A stretch of 64,000 bases of DNA from an uncultured Acidobacteriota bacterium (GCA_903832055.1 CAILAC010000016.1:1-64000); one strand, 5' to 3'; shown: positions 48,853 through 58,640, counted from the first letter of the stretch. A program made the numbers and translations. Notes: a model not told the origin generated them from the letters alone.

Positions 48853-50145
48853 CTAGAAGCCCAATTGCTGGCTATTCCCGTCCGTGCTGCTCCAATCCTG
48901 ATTACGCAGCCTCAACCCCAGCGACAGCATCAACAAAGAAGCTGCAAAAGGCACCAAAAGTCCGATACGCAGAGAGCCCGCCGCGCTTGAAACAACACCG
49001 GTAAGCCAGGGAAGGCAAGCCGACCCAAGGCCGGCCACGAAGAAGATGCGTGAGTTATGGGAGTACCGCAAGGCTACCGCCAGCAGCAGCGGATACACCG
49101 GGCCCAATCCAAAGCCAACCAGCAGAGTTCCGATCAAAACCGGCAAGCTTGTATGCGCGCCAATCAGCAGCGCAGTTCCCGCCACAACCAGGCCAACACT
49201 CACACGAAATACGAACATCTCAGCCTGCCGCAGGTACAGGAGGGTTGAGCTGAGCGTTCGACTCGCCAGCAGTCCAATCCAGAAGCAGGTTCCCGCGGTG
49301 ACTGTCGTTGCAATGGTGTGTTGGGTACGTAGCGCATAGGCTGCAATCCACCCACCCATTGAACTTTCAATTCCCGTGGGCAAAAATACCAGCACGGTAA
49401 GCGCAATCGGCCAGAACCAGAAAGCGCCAGCTTTGCGCCGGTCAGAATCGTGCCCCAACCTTACTTCTGAGACCTGTCCAGACTCCGCCTTCAGCCTCCA
49501 CAGTCCTCCCCTGAATCCGTCGCACTCAACCGCGAAAGTCCATAGAAGTAGCAGCGAAAAGATCACGCCCATCGCGCAAAAAATCGCACGTACACTCGTC
49601 ACCCGCAGCGAATGCGCTGCCAGCGAGGGGCAGAGACAGGCCCCGAGAGACCACACCAGGTTCAAGCGGTTCAATTCCATCCCGCGACGCTGAGGGCTCC
49701 GGCTGCATCGCAACAGGCTGGTCGATGTCATCGTGATGCCAAGGCCCATTCCAAACAGGGCCATCCAGGTAAAGCAAAGCCATCGTGCTCCAAATGTTCC
49801 AAAAGCAATGCCAAAGGTAGCTATCGCCGCCAACAAGGCTCCCAACGCGAGAGAACGAGAGAAAGGCGCGGGGACCAGCAGAGCTCCTAGCGATGAACCC
49901 AGCCAGGCCAGAAAAAACAACAGTCCCGCTTCGCTGTCGGCAAGTGACCATTGCGCCAGCAAAGTTGGCAGCACAGAGCCCGGAAGGGCCATGCCCACGC
50001 CAGTCGCAGCAAATCCAAAATAAATGACAAATGTGGAGAGCTTCGCGGGGGAAATCAAAACGGAGGGGATAGGCTGCTCACCCGTTTGTTGATCCAAATT
50101 ATTCTTTGGCACAACGGGGGCTTCCAGCGGGGCGGTTGCTTTCAT
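48853..50145 (-). CDS. MFS transporter
   Basis: 430 residues with about twelve hydrophobic helices and a central cytoplasmic loop (about 215-245) rich in charged residues. Sequences such as GFAATGVGMALPGSVLPTLL and LLVGFGLGPVYPLLLAVALR place it in the major facilitator superfamily, near the fucose/sugar or Bypass-of-forespore groups. The substrate is unclear. It converges on the xylonate genes, and a sugar is plausible. Confidence 0.88.
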   Translation of the reverse strand: MKATAPLEAPVVPKNNLDQQTGEQPIPSVLISPAKLSTFVIYFGFAATGVGMALPGSVLPTLLAQWSLADSEAGLLFFLAWLGSSLGALLVPAPFSRSLALGALLAAIATFGIAFGTFGARWLCFTWMALFGMGLGITMTSTSLLRCSRSPQRRGMELNRLNLVWSLGACLCPSLAAHSLRVTSVRAIFCAMGVIFSLLLLWTFAVECDGFRGGLWRLKAESGQVSEVRLGHDSDRRKAGAFWFWPIALTVLVFLPTGIESSMGGWIAAYALRTQHTIATTVTAGTCFWIGLLASRTLSSTLLYLRQAEMFVFRVSVGLVVAGTALLIGAHTSLPVLIGTLLVGFGLGPVYPLLLAVALRYSHNSRIFFVAGLGSACLPWLTGVVSSAAGSLRIGLLVPFAASLLMLSLGLRLRNQDWSSTDGNSQQLGF

Positions 50146-50237
50146 CTGGTTCGTCCTGTCTCGCTGCCCCAGATCGTTCCGATCGTGTTCGCCCCGCGCT
50201 CGTGAATCATCGCCTGCAACGTGCGGCGTAGAACACC

Positions 50238-50972
50238 TTAAACCGCCAGTTGCTCCAGCTTCTCCGGCTCGAGAATCACGATTGTTGCCCCTCGCACCTG
50301 GATCAGCTTTTCTTTCTTGAAACGCCCAAGCAGTCGGGTCACCGTTTCCCGCGAACTACCGATAAGGCTCGCCAATTCCTCGTGCGTCAATGCCATCGTA
50401 AAGCGCATTTTTGATGTGTCGGCCTGTTTATCATGGATTGCGGCGCGGCCCCAATCAAGCATCACGCTCGCGAGCCGCCCCGCCGCTGATACGGAAAGAG
50501 CCAGCCGTCGCGCATCAAAAAACGCGACCCTGTAGTCTGAAGAAACCACTTGCGCCGCGTTCATGCTTGCGTCACCGTAGCGCTGGACAAAATCAAGAAA
50601 ATCAACTTTTCGAATGCTTTTAAGCTCGACCCGCTCGACCGTCTCTGCCGTCACTTCATAAGCAGAGTTTGAAAGCACAGCTCCCAGACCAAGCACGTCG
50701 CCCGGCACAGCAATTCTTAAAATCAGCGTTTTGCCCTGTTTTGAAGTGCAGGAAAGCTTCACCCGTCCCGAGCACACCACAAAAACACCCCGAATGGGTG
50801 CCTCCTCCTCGAAAATCTTTACCCCTTTTGCAAGCACGGTATGCACTCCGATTGAATCAAAGTGCGCAAGTGCCGCCTGATCGAGATTACAGAACATGTG
50901 CGCAGTTCTGTGCTGACAATCTGCGCAAACTGTCGAGGATCGAAAACTTGTGGGTCGAGCGATTGCGAACAT
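50238..50972 (-). CDS. Crp/Fnr-family transcriptional regulator
   Basis: 244 residues from ATG 50972, with GAGGGAG five bases upstream (GTG at 50978 would overlap it). The N-terminus has CADCQHRTAHMFC (cysteines at 16, 19 and 28), similar to the Fe-S cysteine cluster of FNR-like sensors. Then come a cyclic-nucleotide-type beta-barrel and a winged helix with the recognition region IGSSRETVTRLLGRFKKEK. Whether it senses oxygen, NO or a nucleotide cannot be told. It stands alone and may act on neighbours. Confidence 0.9.
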   Translation of the reverse strand: MFAIARPTSFRSSTVCADCQHRTAHMFCNLDQAALAHFDSIGVHTVLAKGVKIFEEEAPIRGVFVVCSGRVKLSCTSKQGKTLILRIAVPGDVLGLGAVLSNSAYEVTAETVERVELKSIRKVDFLDFVQRYGDASMNAAQVVSSDYRVAFFDARRLALSVSAAGRLASVMLDWGRAAIHDKQADTSKMRFTMALTHEELASLIGSSRETVTRLLGRFKKEKLIQVRGATIVILEPEKLEQLAV

Positions 50973-51149
50973 GGACACTCCCTCGTTGCGGGGACTAGGG
51001 ACTCCCTAGTATACAGCGACTCTTAGAATATGATTAGGTCAAAACAGCACAGAGTGGCGGCTCTATTGATTTTCATCGACGCCCTGAGCTGTTGGCCTTG
51101 GCAGAGGATCCAGCGCCGCAAATTTCGCAGTAAAATCCCGGAAACGAAA

Positions 51150-51226
51150 TGGTAGGCGAGGCAGGGCTTGAACCTGCAACCCCCGGCTTAGAAGGCCGGT
51201 GCTCTATCCAGTTGAGCTACTCGCCC
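51150..51226 (-). tRNA. tRNA-Arg(TCT)
   Basis: 77 nt with encoded CCA. The acceptor stem is GGGCGAG/CTCGCCT, closing with a G-T pair, and the anticodon loop CTTCTAA gives anticodon TCT. The T-loop region is GCAGGTTCAAGCCCTGC. Confidence 0.95.
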
Positions 51227-51235
51227 GTCCAGCTT

Positions 51236-51811
51236 TCATTTTAGCGTTGAATCACCTGCAAGTGCGCCGGTAAATGCTCGCAACGCCCGGCCCAGCATCT
51301 GATTTGCCTCTTCCTCCGTGCCACCGCACGCTGTCAAATACGCCGTAATCCCGACACTGCCACTTTCCAGCACATCTGTTTCCAGCGCCATCACCGCCCT
51401 CCGCACAATCAGGTCCACCCGGCAGTTGCTTAATTTCGCAGAACTCAACTGATCGCAGAATCGCCTGCACCATGTAGCCGCAGTTTCCGGTTCACTCCAC
51501 GGCCCGCTCGCACCCGGCAGCAGGTCGATATAGCAGGCTGCGGCTGCGGCAACGCTCCCCGGATCTGCATCCAGCTCATACGGATCAAGTTCGTCCGCAT
51601 TCGGCACCACCCATACATCGCACTTCGCTGTCCACACCGGAGAACCGGCCCCATTCAACCGCATCAGCCCTTCCGCCAGACCCGGCAGAGCATCAACCTC
51701 CGGCAAACCCGGCGCCAACTCCGGCCTTTGCCGCAGGTCTACCAAGCCAGCCCAGCTCGCGTCGATGATAGGAGCTCCGGGACCAATCTCAACCTCCCAG
51801 TCAGCTTCCAC
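51236..51811 (-). CDS. Hypothetical protein downstream of YheT-like hydrolase
   Basis: 191 residues, acidic, no signal peptide or membrane segments. I recognise no domain. Its first 11 bases overlap the end of the hydrolase gene, indicating a shared transcript. Several tryptophans (DASWAGLV, GSPVWTAKCDVWVVP) and four cysteines are present. Function unknown; lineage-specific conservation would be the first thing to check. Confidence 0.65.
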   Translation of the reverse strand: MEADWEVEIGPGAPIIDASWAGLVDLRQRPELAPGLPEVDALPGLAEGLMRLNGAGSPVWTAKCDVWVVPNADELDPYELDADPGSVAAAAACYIDLLPGASGPWSEPETAATWCRRFCDQLSSAKLSNCRVDLIVRRAVMALETDVLESGSVGITAYLTACGGTEEEANQMLGRALRAFTGALAGDSTLK

Positions 51812-52859
51812 TGCTTCCCCCAGTCGCCAACAGAAACTTCAGCAGCGTCGCTTCTGCCCAATGCCGCTGACCTGCGTCGGCAGTTGTCGCCAGAAAAGCG
51901 CAATGGCCCCCATGCGGCGTCGCCACAAGACTCACGGCCGGATTCTCAACCATCACTGCCCGCGTCTCAGGCAGCAATCGAATGAAGGGGTCATCCTCGG
52001 CATGAATGACGAGCGTAGGAATCGCAATCCGGCCCACGACCTGCGCGCTTGACGAGCGGGCATAGTAGTCATCCGCTCCTGTAAATCCGCTGTAACGCGC
52101 CGTAATGCTGTCATCAAACTCGCGAATCGTCCGCACCGGACCCAGGCCTTCCTCGGAATAAATGCCCGGAAACAGCTCAACCTTCCGCCGAAATCGCCGC
52201 ATCAGATTCCTCAGAAAGTGCCACTCATATACTCTGTTGAAGCCATCATGGAGCGCATCGGCGCTCGGGGCCAGATCCGCTGCCGGACTCACACCCACCG
52301 CCCCCACCAGCCAGCCCGGAGCGTTCCCTCCGAGTTCGCCGGCCAGCTTCAGCACCAGGTTTCCACCCATCGAGTATCCCGCCATCGCCACGCGCTGCAA
52401 CCTGTACCGTTCCACAAAATGCCGCAGCACAGCGCCTACATCCCCTGAGAGCCCGGAGTGGTACAGCGTCGGCGACCACGTTTCCGTTCCCCCGCAGTTG
52501 CGCATGTTCATGCGAATCACGTTGCAGCCGGCCGCCCACGCCTGCGCCGTAATCCCCCGGATATACCCAGAGTCCGAGGAACCCTCCAGCCCGTGCACCA
52601 GGACAATCGTCAGACGTGCAGTCCGGTCCGCCTCCGGCTGCCAGTGGCAGTGGCACAGCACGCGGCTTCCATCTGCTGCATCCACCTGCACGGCCTCGGG
52701 CTCGGCACTCAAACTGAATGCCGGTCTGCGCCAGTAATTGCCCGCCAATGTCTGAAAATGGCCACCCCGCAACGCTGGAATCGCGTTGAATGGGGAATAC
52801 CACGGCCTCGCCGCTCTACCGGAAGCCGCTTCTTCAGCCAATGCAGATCTCTCGCTCAT
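51801..52859 (-). CDS. YheT-family alpha/beta hydrolase
   Basis: 352 residues from ATG 52859 (GTG at 52883 is possible). The catalytic triad is visible: Ser in AGYSMGGN, Asp in HAEDDPF, His in PHGGHC. The segments VLVHGLEGSSDSGYIRG and VIRMNMRNCGGTE are typical of the YheT/embryonic-growth-associated-protein group, mostly esterases of unknown substrate. It is transcribed toward the tRNA-Arg gene with the hypothetical gene at 51236. Confidence 0.9.
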   Translation of the reverse strand: MSERSALAEEAASGRAARPWYSPFNAIPALRGGHFQTLAGNYWRRPAFSLSAEPEAVQVDAADGSRVLCHCHWQPEADRTARLTIVLVHGLEGSSDSGYIRGITAQAWAAGCNVIRMNMRNCGGTETWSPTLYHSGLSGDVGAVLRHFVERYRLQRVAMAGYSMGGNLVLKLAGELGGNAPGWLVGAVGVSPAADLAPSADALHDGFNRVYEWHFLRNLMRRFRRKVELFPGIYSEEGLGPVRTIREFDDSITARYSGFTGADDYYARSSSAQVVGRIAIPTLVIHAEDDPFIRLLPETRAVMVENPAVSLVATPHGGHCAFLATTADAGQRHWAEATLLKFLLATGGSSGS

Positions 52860-53009
52860 CAAAACCCGCTCTTCAAATCGCACTCTTATTGGTCAGCATA
52901 GTCTCAAGGTGCAGTTATCGTTCGCAGCAGCAAAAAAGCCGCAGCGCAACCCGCAAACGCGCAACAACAGGGGTTCAGGTTTCTAGTGGGGAGTTAGAGA
53001 AAGAAGGTT

Positions 53010-53085
53010 TGGGGCGGCTAGTGGGGATCGAACCCACGACATCCTGTGCCACAGACAGGCGTTCTGCCCCTGAACTATAGCCGCC
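53010..53085 (-). tRNA. tRNA-His(GTG)
   Basis: 76 nt with the extra G at position -1 typical of tRNA-His and encoded CCA. The anticodon loop CTGTGGC gives GTG, the anticodon stem is CCTGT/ACAGG, and the T-stem loop is GTGGGTTCGATCCCCAC. Confidence 0.95.
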
Positions 53086-53150
53086 ACACAACTCTGATTG
53101 TACCATCGAAGCCATTTTTTCGCCGCATACTGAAAGCAGAGAGAACTCAC

Positions 53151-53687
53151 ATGCCACGCGCCGATTTGCCTCCCAATCTGCAAGGCCCACAGAGCATCGG
53201 TTCCCCGCGTTGGGCTCACGGCGACCGCTTCCTGGGCGACCAGCAACTCCGCTGGCTCGAAGTCCTGCTCGACGAAGCCTTCGTGATTCCCGGCACCCGT
53301 ATCCGCTTCGGCATCGACGGTATCATCGGCCTAGTCCCCGGCCTGGGCGACGTGCTCGTCGGCATTCTCTCACTCATCATCCCACTGGCCGGATGGATCA
53401 GAGGCATCCCCTACATTACTCTGGTGCGCATGCTCGCCAACGTCGCCATCGGCGTGCTCATCGGCTCAATCCCATTGCTCGGCGACGCCTTTGACGTTTT
53501 CTGGAAGCCGAACCGCCGCAACTACCGACTGCTCACCCGTTCCATCGCACAGCCCCACCGGCACAACTGGAGGGACTGGGCCTTCCTGCTGGCACTCGCC
53601 GCATCCGTCGTGACCCTCTTCGCCATTCCCCTGGCCGTCATGGTCTGGATTGTCGCCACTCTGGCGCACAGTCTCCACTGGAATTAG
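53151..53687 (+). CDS. DUF4112 membrane protein
   Basis: 178 residues from ATG 53151; the upstream extension of the frame lies in tRNA-His complement. The DUF4112 signature is clear: FGIDGIIGLVPGLGDVLVG, then a hydrophobic helix, LIGSIPLLGDAFDVFWKPN, and a second hydrophobic segment at the end. These are small inner-membrane proteins of unknown function. It lies alone, about 120 bp before tRNA-Pro(TGG). Confidence 0.9.
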   Translation: MPRADLPPNLQGPQSIGSPRWAHGDRFLGDQQLRWLEVLLDEAFVIPGTRIRFGIDGIIGLVPGLGDVLVGILSLIIPLAGWIRGIPYITLVRMLANVAIGVLIGSIPLLGDAFDVFWKPNRRNYRLLTRSIAQPHRHNWRDWAFLLALAASVVTLFAIPLAVMVWIVATLAHSLHWN

Positions 53688-53805
53688 TCGACATCGTCAG
53701 CTAGTCCGGTGCTGAACTGCGATGCTGCCTGCACCCAACTCAAGTCGCGTTACAATAGAAAAGGAAATTGCGCGCCGCCCGCTCAAAGGCACGCAAGCCA
53801 TCCGT

Positions 53806-53882
53806 CGGGGCGTAGCGCAGCCTGGTAGCGCATCTGCTTTGGGAGCAGAGGGCCGGGGGTTCGAATCCCTCCGCCCCGACCA
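53806..53882 (+). tRNA. tRNA-Pro(TGG)
   Basis: 77 nt with encoded CCA. The acceptor stem is CGGGGCG/CGCCCCG, the anticodon stem TCTGC/GCAGA, the loop TTTGGGA (anticodon TGG) and the T-loop TTCGAAT. The shared left-end repeat of the Rhs cassettes starts at the next base. Confidence 0.96.
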
Positions 53883-54168
53883 ATTTCTTCAAAAATACAA
53901 TTCAAAACTAATACTCAGCGGTCGCCCTTTCGGTCGCGAGCATATGCTTGCCGTTCTGCGCAACGGCAAGAGCCATCCTTTGCGCTTGCGCGGCCCTTGA
54001 AGCTCGGTGGCAATGGCCATCCGCGTGGCCAAGGGTGGGCTCGCGAGCTTTAGTTGCAACTTTGCAACCAACGGCTTTACCTTGAATACCAGTTGGGTGC
54101 TCGGCCCAGGCGGAGAACAGGTGACCGAATACGCGGTGAGCAGCGGCGCAAGCACCTGGAAACACACC
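53883..54168 (+). repeat. Shared left-end/Rhs repeat, copy A
   Basis: 286 bp nearly identical to 56637-56923. It opens with the core ACTAATACTCAGCGGTCG, continues through a direct repeat of CGGTCG and includes the first 54 codons of the Rhs fragment. Confidence 0.85.
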
Positions 54169-55095
54169 AACGCGTTTGCCTCGGGCAAGTTGCTGGGGAC
54201 GTATGACGGGCTGGGCCTGCACTTCTACTTTGATGACTGGCTGGGCACGCGGCGGGTGCAGACCAACGCCCTCGGCCAGCTCGAAGAAACCTGCCGCAGC
54301 CTGCCCTACGGCAACGGCCTCGCCTGCACCCCCACCAACCTCACCACCGCAGAAGACCCAACAGAACAGCACTTCACCGGCAAAGAACGAGACTCAGAAT
54401 CAGGCAACGACTACTTCGGCGCACGGTACTACGCCAGCTCAATGGGCCGCTTTATGTCTCCAGACTGGAGCGCCAAAGAAGATCCGGTGCCGTATGCGAA
54501 GTTGGATGATCCGCAGAGCTTGAATCTCTATAGCTATGTTGGGAACAATCCTCTCGGCAAGGTAGATAAGGATGGTCATGTTGCAGGCGTAGACGACGCA
54601 GTCGTTGTTGGAGCGGTTGGCTTCTTGGGCGCAGTCGCCATATATGAAGCGTGGGCACATACTCCGTCTGGTCAACGCACTTTGGACAACCTAGCGACTG
54701 CCGCGAAAGAAAACTTCAATTCAAACCTCTCAGCGGCAAAAGACGCTGTCACTAGTGTCTTTAGTAAGTCGAGTAGTCCCGAACCGTCGGCAACTCCTGC
54801 AGCAGGGGAAAAGGAAACCCAACCACTAGTCGGAAATAACCCAAAGGAAGCTGGTAGCCGAACAAATACTGACTTGCCAGGCGGTCACTCAGCCGCAGAA
54901 AAGACATTTGGAGAACAGACCGCCGGACAGCAAACAAGGACCGATCCAAAAACCGGCCATCAAGTTTCAGAGGACGGAAGCAGGCTCCGCAAGAACCCAG
55001 ATGGTACCGCACGAGTCGATTTGCCGAACCGTGGTGCGAAGCCTAACGGTGAAACAATTCACTTCAATCAACCCGATCCGAAACCACAGCCGTAA
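54007..55095 (+). CDS. Short orphan Rhs protein with polymorphic-toxin-like tip
   Basis: 362 residues; GTG at 54007 (or ATG 54013), with an in-frame stop just upstream at 53998, so no large Rhs shell is encoded. Residues 60-120 are YD-repeat-like (YFDDWLGTRRVQTNALGQLE). The Rhs-associated core is at 120-190 (FTGKERDSESGNDYFGARYY, RFMSPDWSAKEDPVPY, NLYSYVGNNPLGKVDKDG). A helical hydrophobic linker follows (195-215), then a variable tip (285-362) with SRLRKNPDGTARVDLPNRG and NGETIHF. The tip resembles polymorphic toxin type 24, a guess from memory. A small gene follows after 17 bp. Confidence 0.78.
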   Translation: MAMAIRVAKGGLASFSCNFATNGFTLNTSWVLGPGGEQVTEYAVSSGASTWKHTNAFASGKLLGTYDGLGLHFYFDDWLGTRRVQTNALGQLEETCRSLPYGNGLACTPTNLTTAEDPTEQHFTGKERDSESGNDYFGARYYASSMGRFMSPDWSAKEDPVPYAKLDDPQSLNLYSYVGNNPLGKVDKDGHVAGVDDAVVVGAVGFLGAVAIYEAWAHTPSGQRTLDNLATAAKENFNSNLSAAKDAVTSVFSKSSSPEPSATPAAGEKETQPLVGNNPKEAGSRTNTDLPGGHSAAEKTFGEQTAGQQTRTDPKTGHQVSEDGSRLRKNPDGTARVDLPNRGAKPNGETIHFNQPDPKPQP

Positions 55096-55112
55096 GAGCC
55101 GGAGCGAACACG

Positions 55113-55694
55113 ATGGAGATGAAATCTCAGCTAATAGAATCTCTTTTGCATGGAGAGATTATCAATGTGCCCGCTCTTCCGTTGCGGCGGGAGGGGTTTT
55201 ACGCTGACCTGGCCTTAGTAACTAGCGTAGGGTCTGTAAAAGTCACAGCAGAAGGCTTCGACTTGCCATCAGGGGAGGAGGTGTTCTTCTTGAACCTCGA
55301 TAGCTTCGATCCAGAAGCGTATTGGGTAGATAAAGACGGCGGATCAGCATGGTCGCCAAATGCAAATGTAGAAGGCAAGTGGAGTGCCTTGGACTTGGCA
55401 AGCCTCATAAACGAAGCTGGCTTGGGAGAAGTTCTGAAAGGAAAGCGAACAGCCAAGCTCTACCGCAACGCCGATGCAACTCGTGCAGACAAAAACTCAC
55501 GGGGGGTGCTTCGTTCAGCTGCAGCCCTCGTGCTTGGTAGCAACTCAAGCGACCAATGCGTCGTTATCTACGCCTCCCCGGAGCTCGCGTGTTCTGTTGA
55601 AGTGGCGTGGGATCGAGCGCGTGCATCCCAGATACTCACGTCGTTAGAAGAGTTCGAGTTCACGACCGTCTACGAGATCAAGGTCCCGCAATGA
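55113..55694 (+). CDS. Candidate immunity protein for the Rhs tip
   Basis: 193 residues, soluble, acidic, without signal peptide; GGAG lies eight bases before its ATG. I recognise no family. Position alone suggests immunity: it follows a toxin-like Rhs tip by 17 bp and ends at a strong terminator, which is the usual order for toxin-immunity pairs. Its composition (for example AYWVDKDGGSAWSPNANVEG) does not match a known immunity fold that I can name. Confidence 0.6.
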   Translation: MEMKSQLIESLLHGEIINVPALPLRREGFYADLALVTSVGSVKVTAEGFDLPSGEEVFFLNLDSFDPEAYWVDKDGGSAWSPNANVEGKWSALDLASLINEAGLGEVLKGKRTAKLYRNADATRADKNSRGVLRSAAALVLGSNSSDQCVVIYASPELACSVEVAWDRARASQILTSLEEFEFTTVYEIKVPQ

Positions 55695-55722
55695 CCCTTT
55701 TCGTCGCTTGCTCTGACTAGCT

Positions 55723-55747
55723 GGAGGCCGCCCAAAGGGCGGCTTCC
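55723..55747 (+). terminator. Terminator after the Rhs/immunity pair
   Basis: An 11-bp stem GGAGGCCGCCC/GGGCGGCTTCC (one G-T pair), loop AAA, followed by TTGCTTCT. It closes the two-gene unit. Confidence 0.8.
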
Positions 55748-56066
55748 TTGCTTCTGTGACCATCCCCTGGCCCGGTGCCGTCCGGATCAAGAAGCACGCT
55801 GCCTACGGCATCGGGTTGAGGGTGACACACCACCCCGGAACGGGTGCTGCGGAGTAACCAAAAGTTACGCTTGGGGAACTTGCTGAAAACAGGCGGCTAA
55901 TAGAAAAAAGCCAGCAAAAGCGTTACTCTGGAGGCGAACGCAGGTTGCTGACGGGGAACCATATGAGCTTCAACCCCTTAGCCCGCTTCCGGCCCCGCTG
56001 CCCGAATCTGAGCAACGCACAGGCGTCGTGTGTCCTCCCTTCAAAATCTCTCTTAGGCGGTGCGCG
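55748..56066. other. Spacer upstream of the MobC-like gene (possible transfer origin)
   Basis: About 320 bp without a recognisable gene. It contains GTAAC-CAAAA-GTTAC and the hairpin CACCC/GGGTG near 55830-55870. Such repeats beside a MobC-like gene are where an origin of transfer would lie, but no known nic-site sequence was recognised. Confidence 0.35.
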
Positions 56067-56501
56067 ATGAAGCCGCCGCTCCGTACAAAATCAGTCGGCA
56101 CGAAGGTCTCGGAGGCGGAGTTCGCCTTGCTGGAGGAACGTGCGCGTGGGGCCGGGCTGCGCCTGGCCGAGTGGGTTCGGGAGGCGTTGCTGGCCGCGCC
56201 GGTGGAACCGGGCGCGGGTTCGGGCGTGGACTCCGGCGAGGTGGCGCTGGGAGAAATCCTGGCCCTTCGGTCGTTGCTCTTGAATCTCCACTTCCGTGCA
56301 GCGAAGGGTGAGCCGGTGGCCGAGGCGGAGATGCGTGGCCTGATCGAGCGGGCCGATGGGTCGAAGATCGAGCGAGCGCGAGAGCGCATGGAGGCGGTGC
56401 GGGCGACGGCGAGAACGACCGGGCCGGAGGCGGAAACGGCATCTGAGACGGCATCTGAAATGGCGGGTGGCCCCGGTCTCGATTCTGAGACCGGGGATTG
56501 A
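56067..56501 (+). CDS. MobC-like ribbon-helix-helix protein
   Basis: 144 residues from ATG 56067. The N-terminal segment KSVGTKVSEAEFALLEERAR followed by LRLAEWVREALL resembles MobC/TraJ-type relaxosome accessory proteins with a ribbon-helix-helix fold. The middle and end are acidic and low in complexity. No relaxase gene is present, so conjugative transfer could only occur with help in trans. It could instead be a plasmid-derived regulator. Confidence 0.65.
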   Translation: MKPPLRTKSVGTKVSEAEFALLEERARGAGLRLAEWVREALLAAPVEPGAGSGVDSGEVALGEILALRSLLLNLHFRAAKGEPVAEAEMRGLIERADGSKIERARERMEAVRATARTTGPEAETASETASEMAGGPGLDSETGD

Positions 56502-56580
56502 TCTACGACGGAGGTAGCCGAGTGCCCAGGTCCAGCTTTTGGGGACCCGGGTTTCTCTAAAGCAAAGAAATGCAAAGGAA

Positions 56581-56636
56581 CTCCGTCAAGCAACACCACA
56601 CAGAAAAGTTCTAAAATCGTTCTCCAGCCCCGACCA
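56581..56636. repeat. Shared right-end repeat, copy 2
   Basis: The second copy of the 56-bp boundary sequence (see 42153-42208), ending in CCCCGACCA. It separates the complete cassette from the truncated one that follows. Confidence 0.85.
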
Positions 56637-56923
56637 TTCATTTCAAAAAATACAATTCAAAACTAATACTCAGCGGTCGCCCTTTCGGTCGCGAGCATAT
56701 GCTTTGCCGTTCTGCGCAACGGCATGGCCATCGTTTGCGCTTGCGCGGCCCTTGAAGCTCGGTGGCAATTGCCATCCGCGTGGCCAAGGGCGGGCTCGCG
56801 AGCTTTAGTTGCAACTTCTCCACTAACGGCTTTACCTTGAATACCAGTTGGGTGCTCGGCCCAGGCGGAGAACATGTGACCGAATACGCGGTGAGCAGCG
56901 GCGCAAGCACCTGGAAACACACC
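56637..56923 (+). repeat. Shared left-end/Rhs repeat, copy B
   Basis: 287 bp nearly identical to 53883-54168, starting immediately after a CCCCGACCA copy, so it occupies the same place relative to the attachment sequence. It continues into the truncated Rhs fragment. Confidence 0.85.
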
Positions 56924-57058
56924 GCCGGGGTCCCCGCGGACAGGTCTTCGTCCGTGGAGTGGACTTACGCCTTTGCCTCGGGCAAGTTGCTTGCCAGCTG
57001 CCACGACACCGACACCTACTTCGCGCTCAACGACGGGCTCGGCAACAGGCGCGCTTGA
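56755..57058 (+). pseudogene. Truncated Rhs fragment (remnant of a second cassette)
   Basis: The reading frame repeats the first part of the Rhs protein at 54007, then carries extra YD-repeat sequence absent there (HTAGVPADRSSSVEWTYAFA, TYFALNDGLGNRRA) and ends at a TGA at 57056-57058. No core, tip or immunity gene follows before argG. It looks like the surviving left part of a second cassette inserted in tandem. Confidence 0.7.
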
Positions 57059-57202
57059 GTCAAACCCTTGCAGACTGAGCGCTGCAGCCGGGGATGAAGA
57101 TCGTGAATGCAGCGTGAACATGGGGAACCCGCGTTCGCGGCCAATACCTCAACCGCAAATAGGGCAATTAGAATAAGTGGGAATCCTGCAGCCGTCTGCT
57201 AA

Positions 57203-58564
<1,362 letters not shown>

Positions 58565-58603
58565 GCCTCCTAACACCTGGCCGTGTATTACAACTGCCCA
58601 CAG

Positions 58604-58640
58604 AAAAGCGAGACCCCGATGCTAAAAGGGTCTCGCTTTT
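58604..58640. terminator. Bidirectional terminator between argG and metallophosphoesterase
   Basis: A 13-bp stem AAAAGCGAGACCC (58604-58616)/GGGTCTCGCTTTT (58628-58640), with an 11-base loop. A- and T-runs on both sides suit both converging genes. Confidence 0.88.

Larger units (their letters stand above)
53883..56636 (+). mobile_element. tRNA-Pro(TGG)-anchored island with Rhs tip, candidate immunity gene and MobC-like gene
   Basis: About 2.75 kb inserted immediately after the tRNA CCA and closed by CCCCGACCA at 56628-56636, a copy of the tRNA's last nine bases (53874-53882). It shares its 56-bp right end with the island at 39.3 kb. It holds a short Rhs core with toxin-like tip, a candidate immunity gene, a terminator and a MobC-like gene, but no recombinase, so it would have to be mobilised in trans. 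Confidence 0.75.

Noticed and set aside
53010-53150. Longer start for the DUF4112 gene at 53046
   Set aside because: The added residues come from the tRNA-His complement; ATG 53151 matches the family start.
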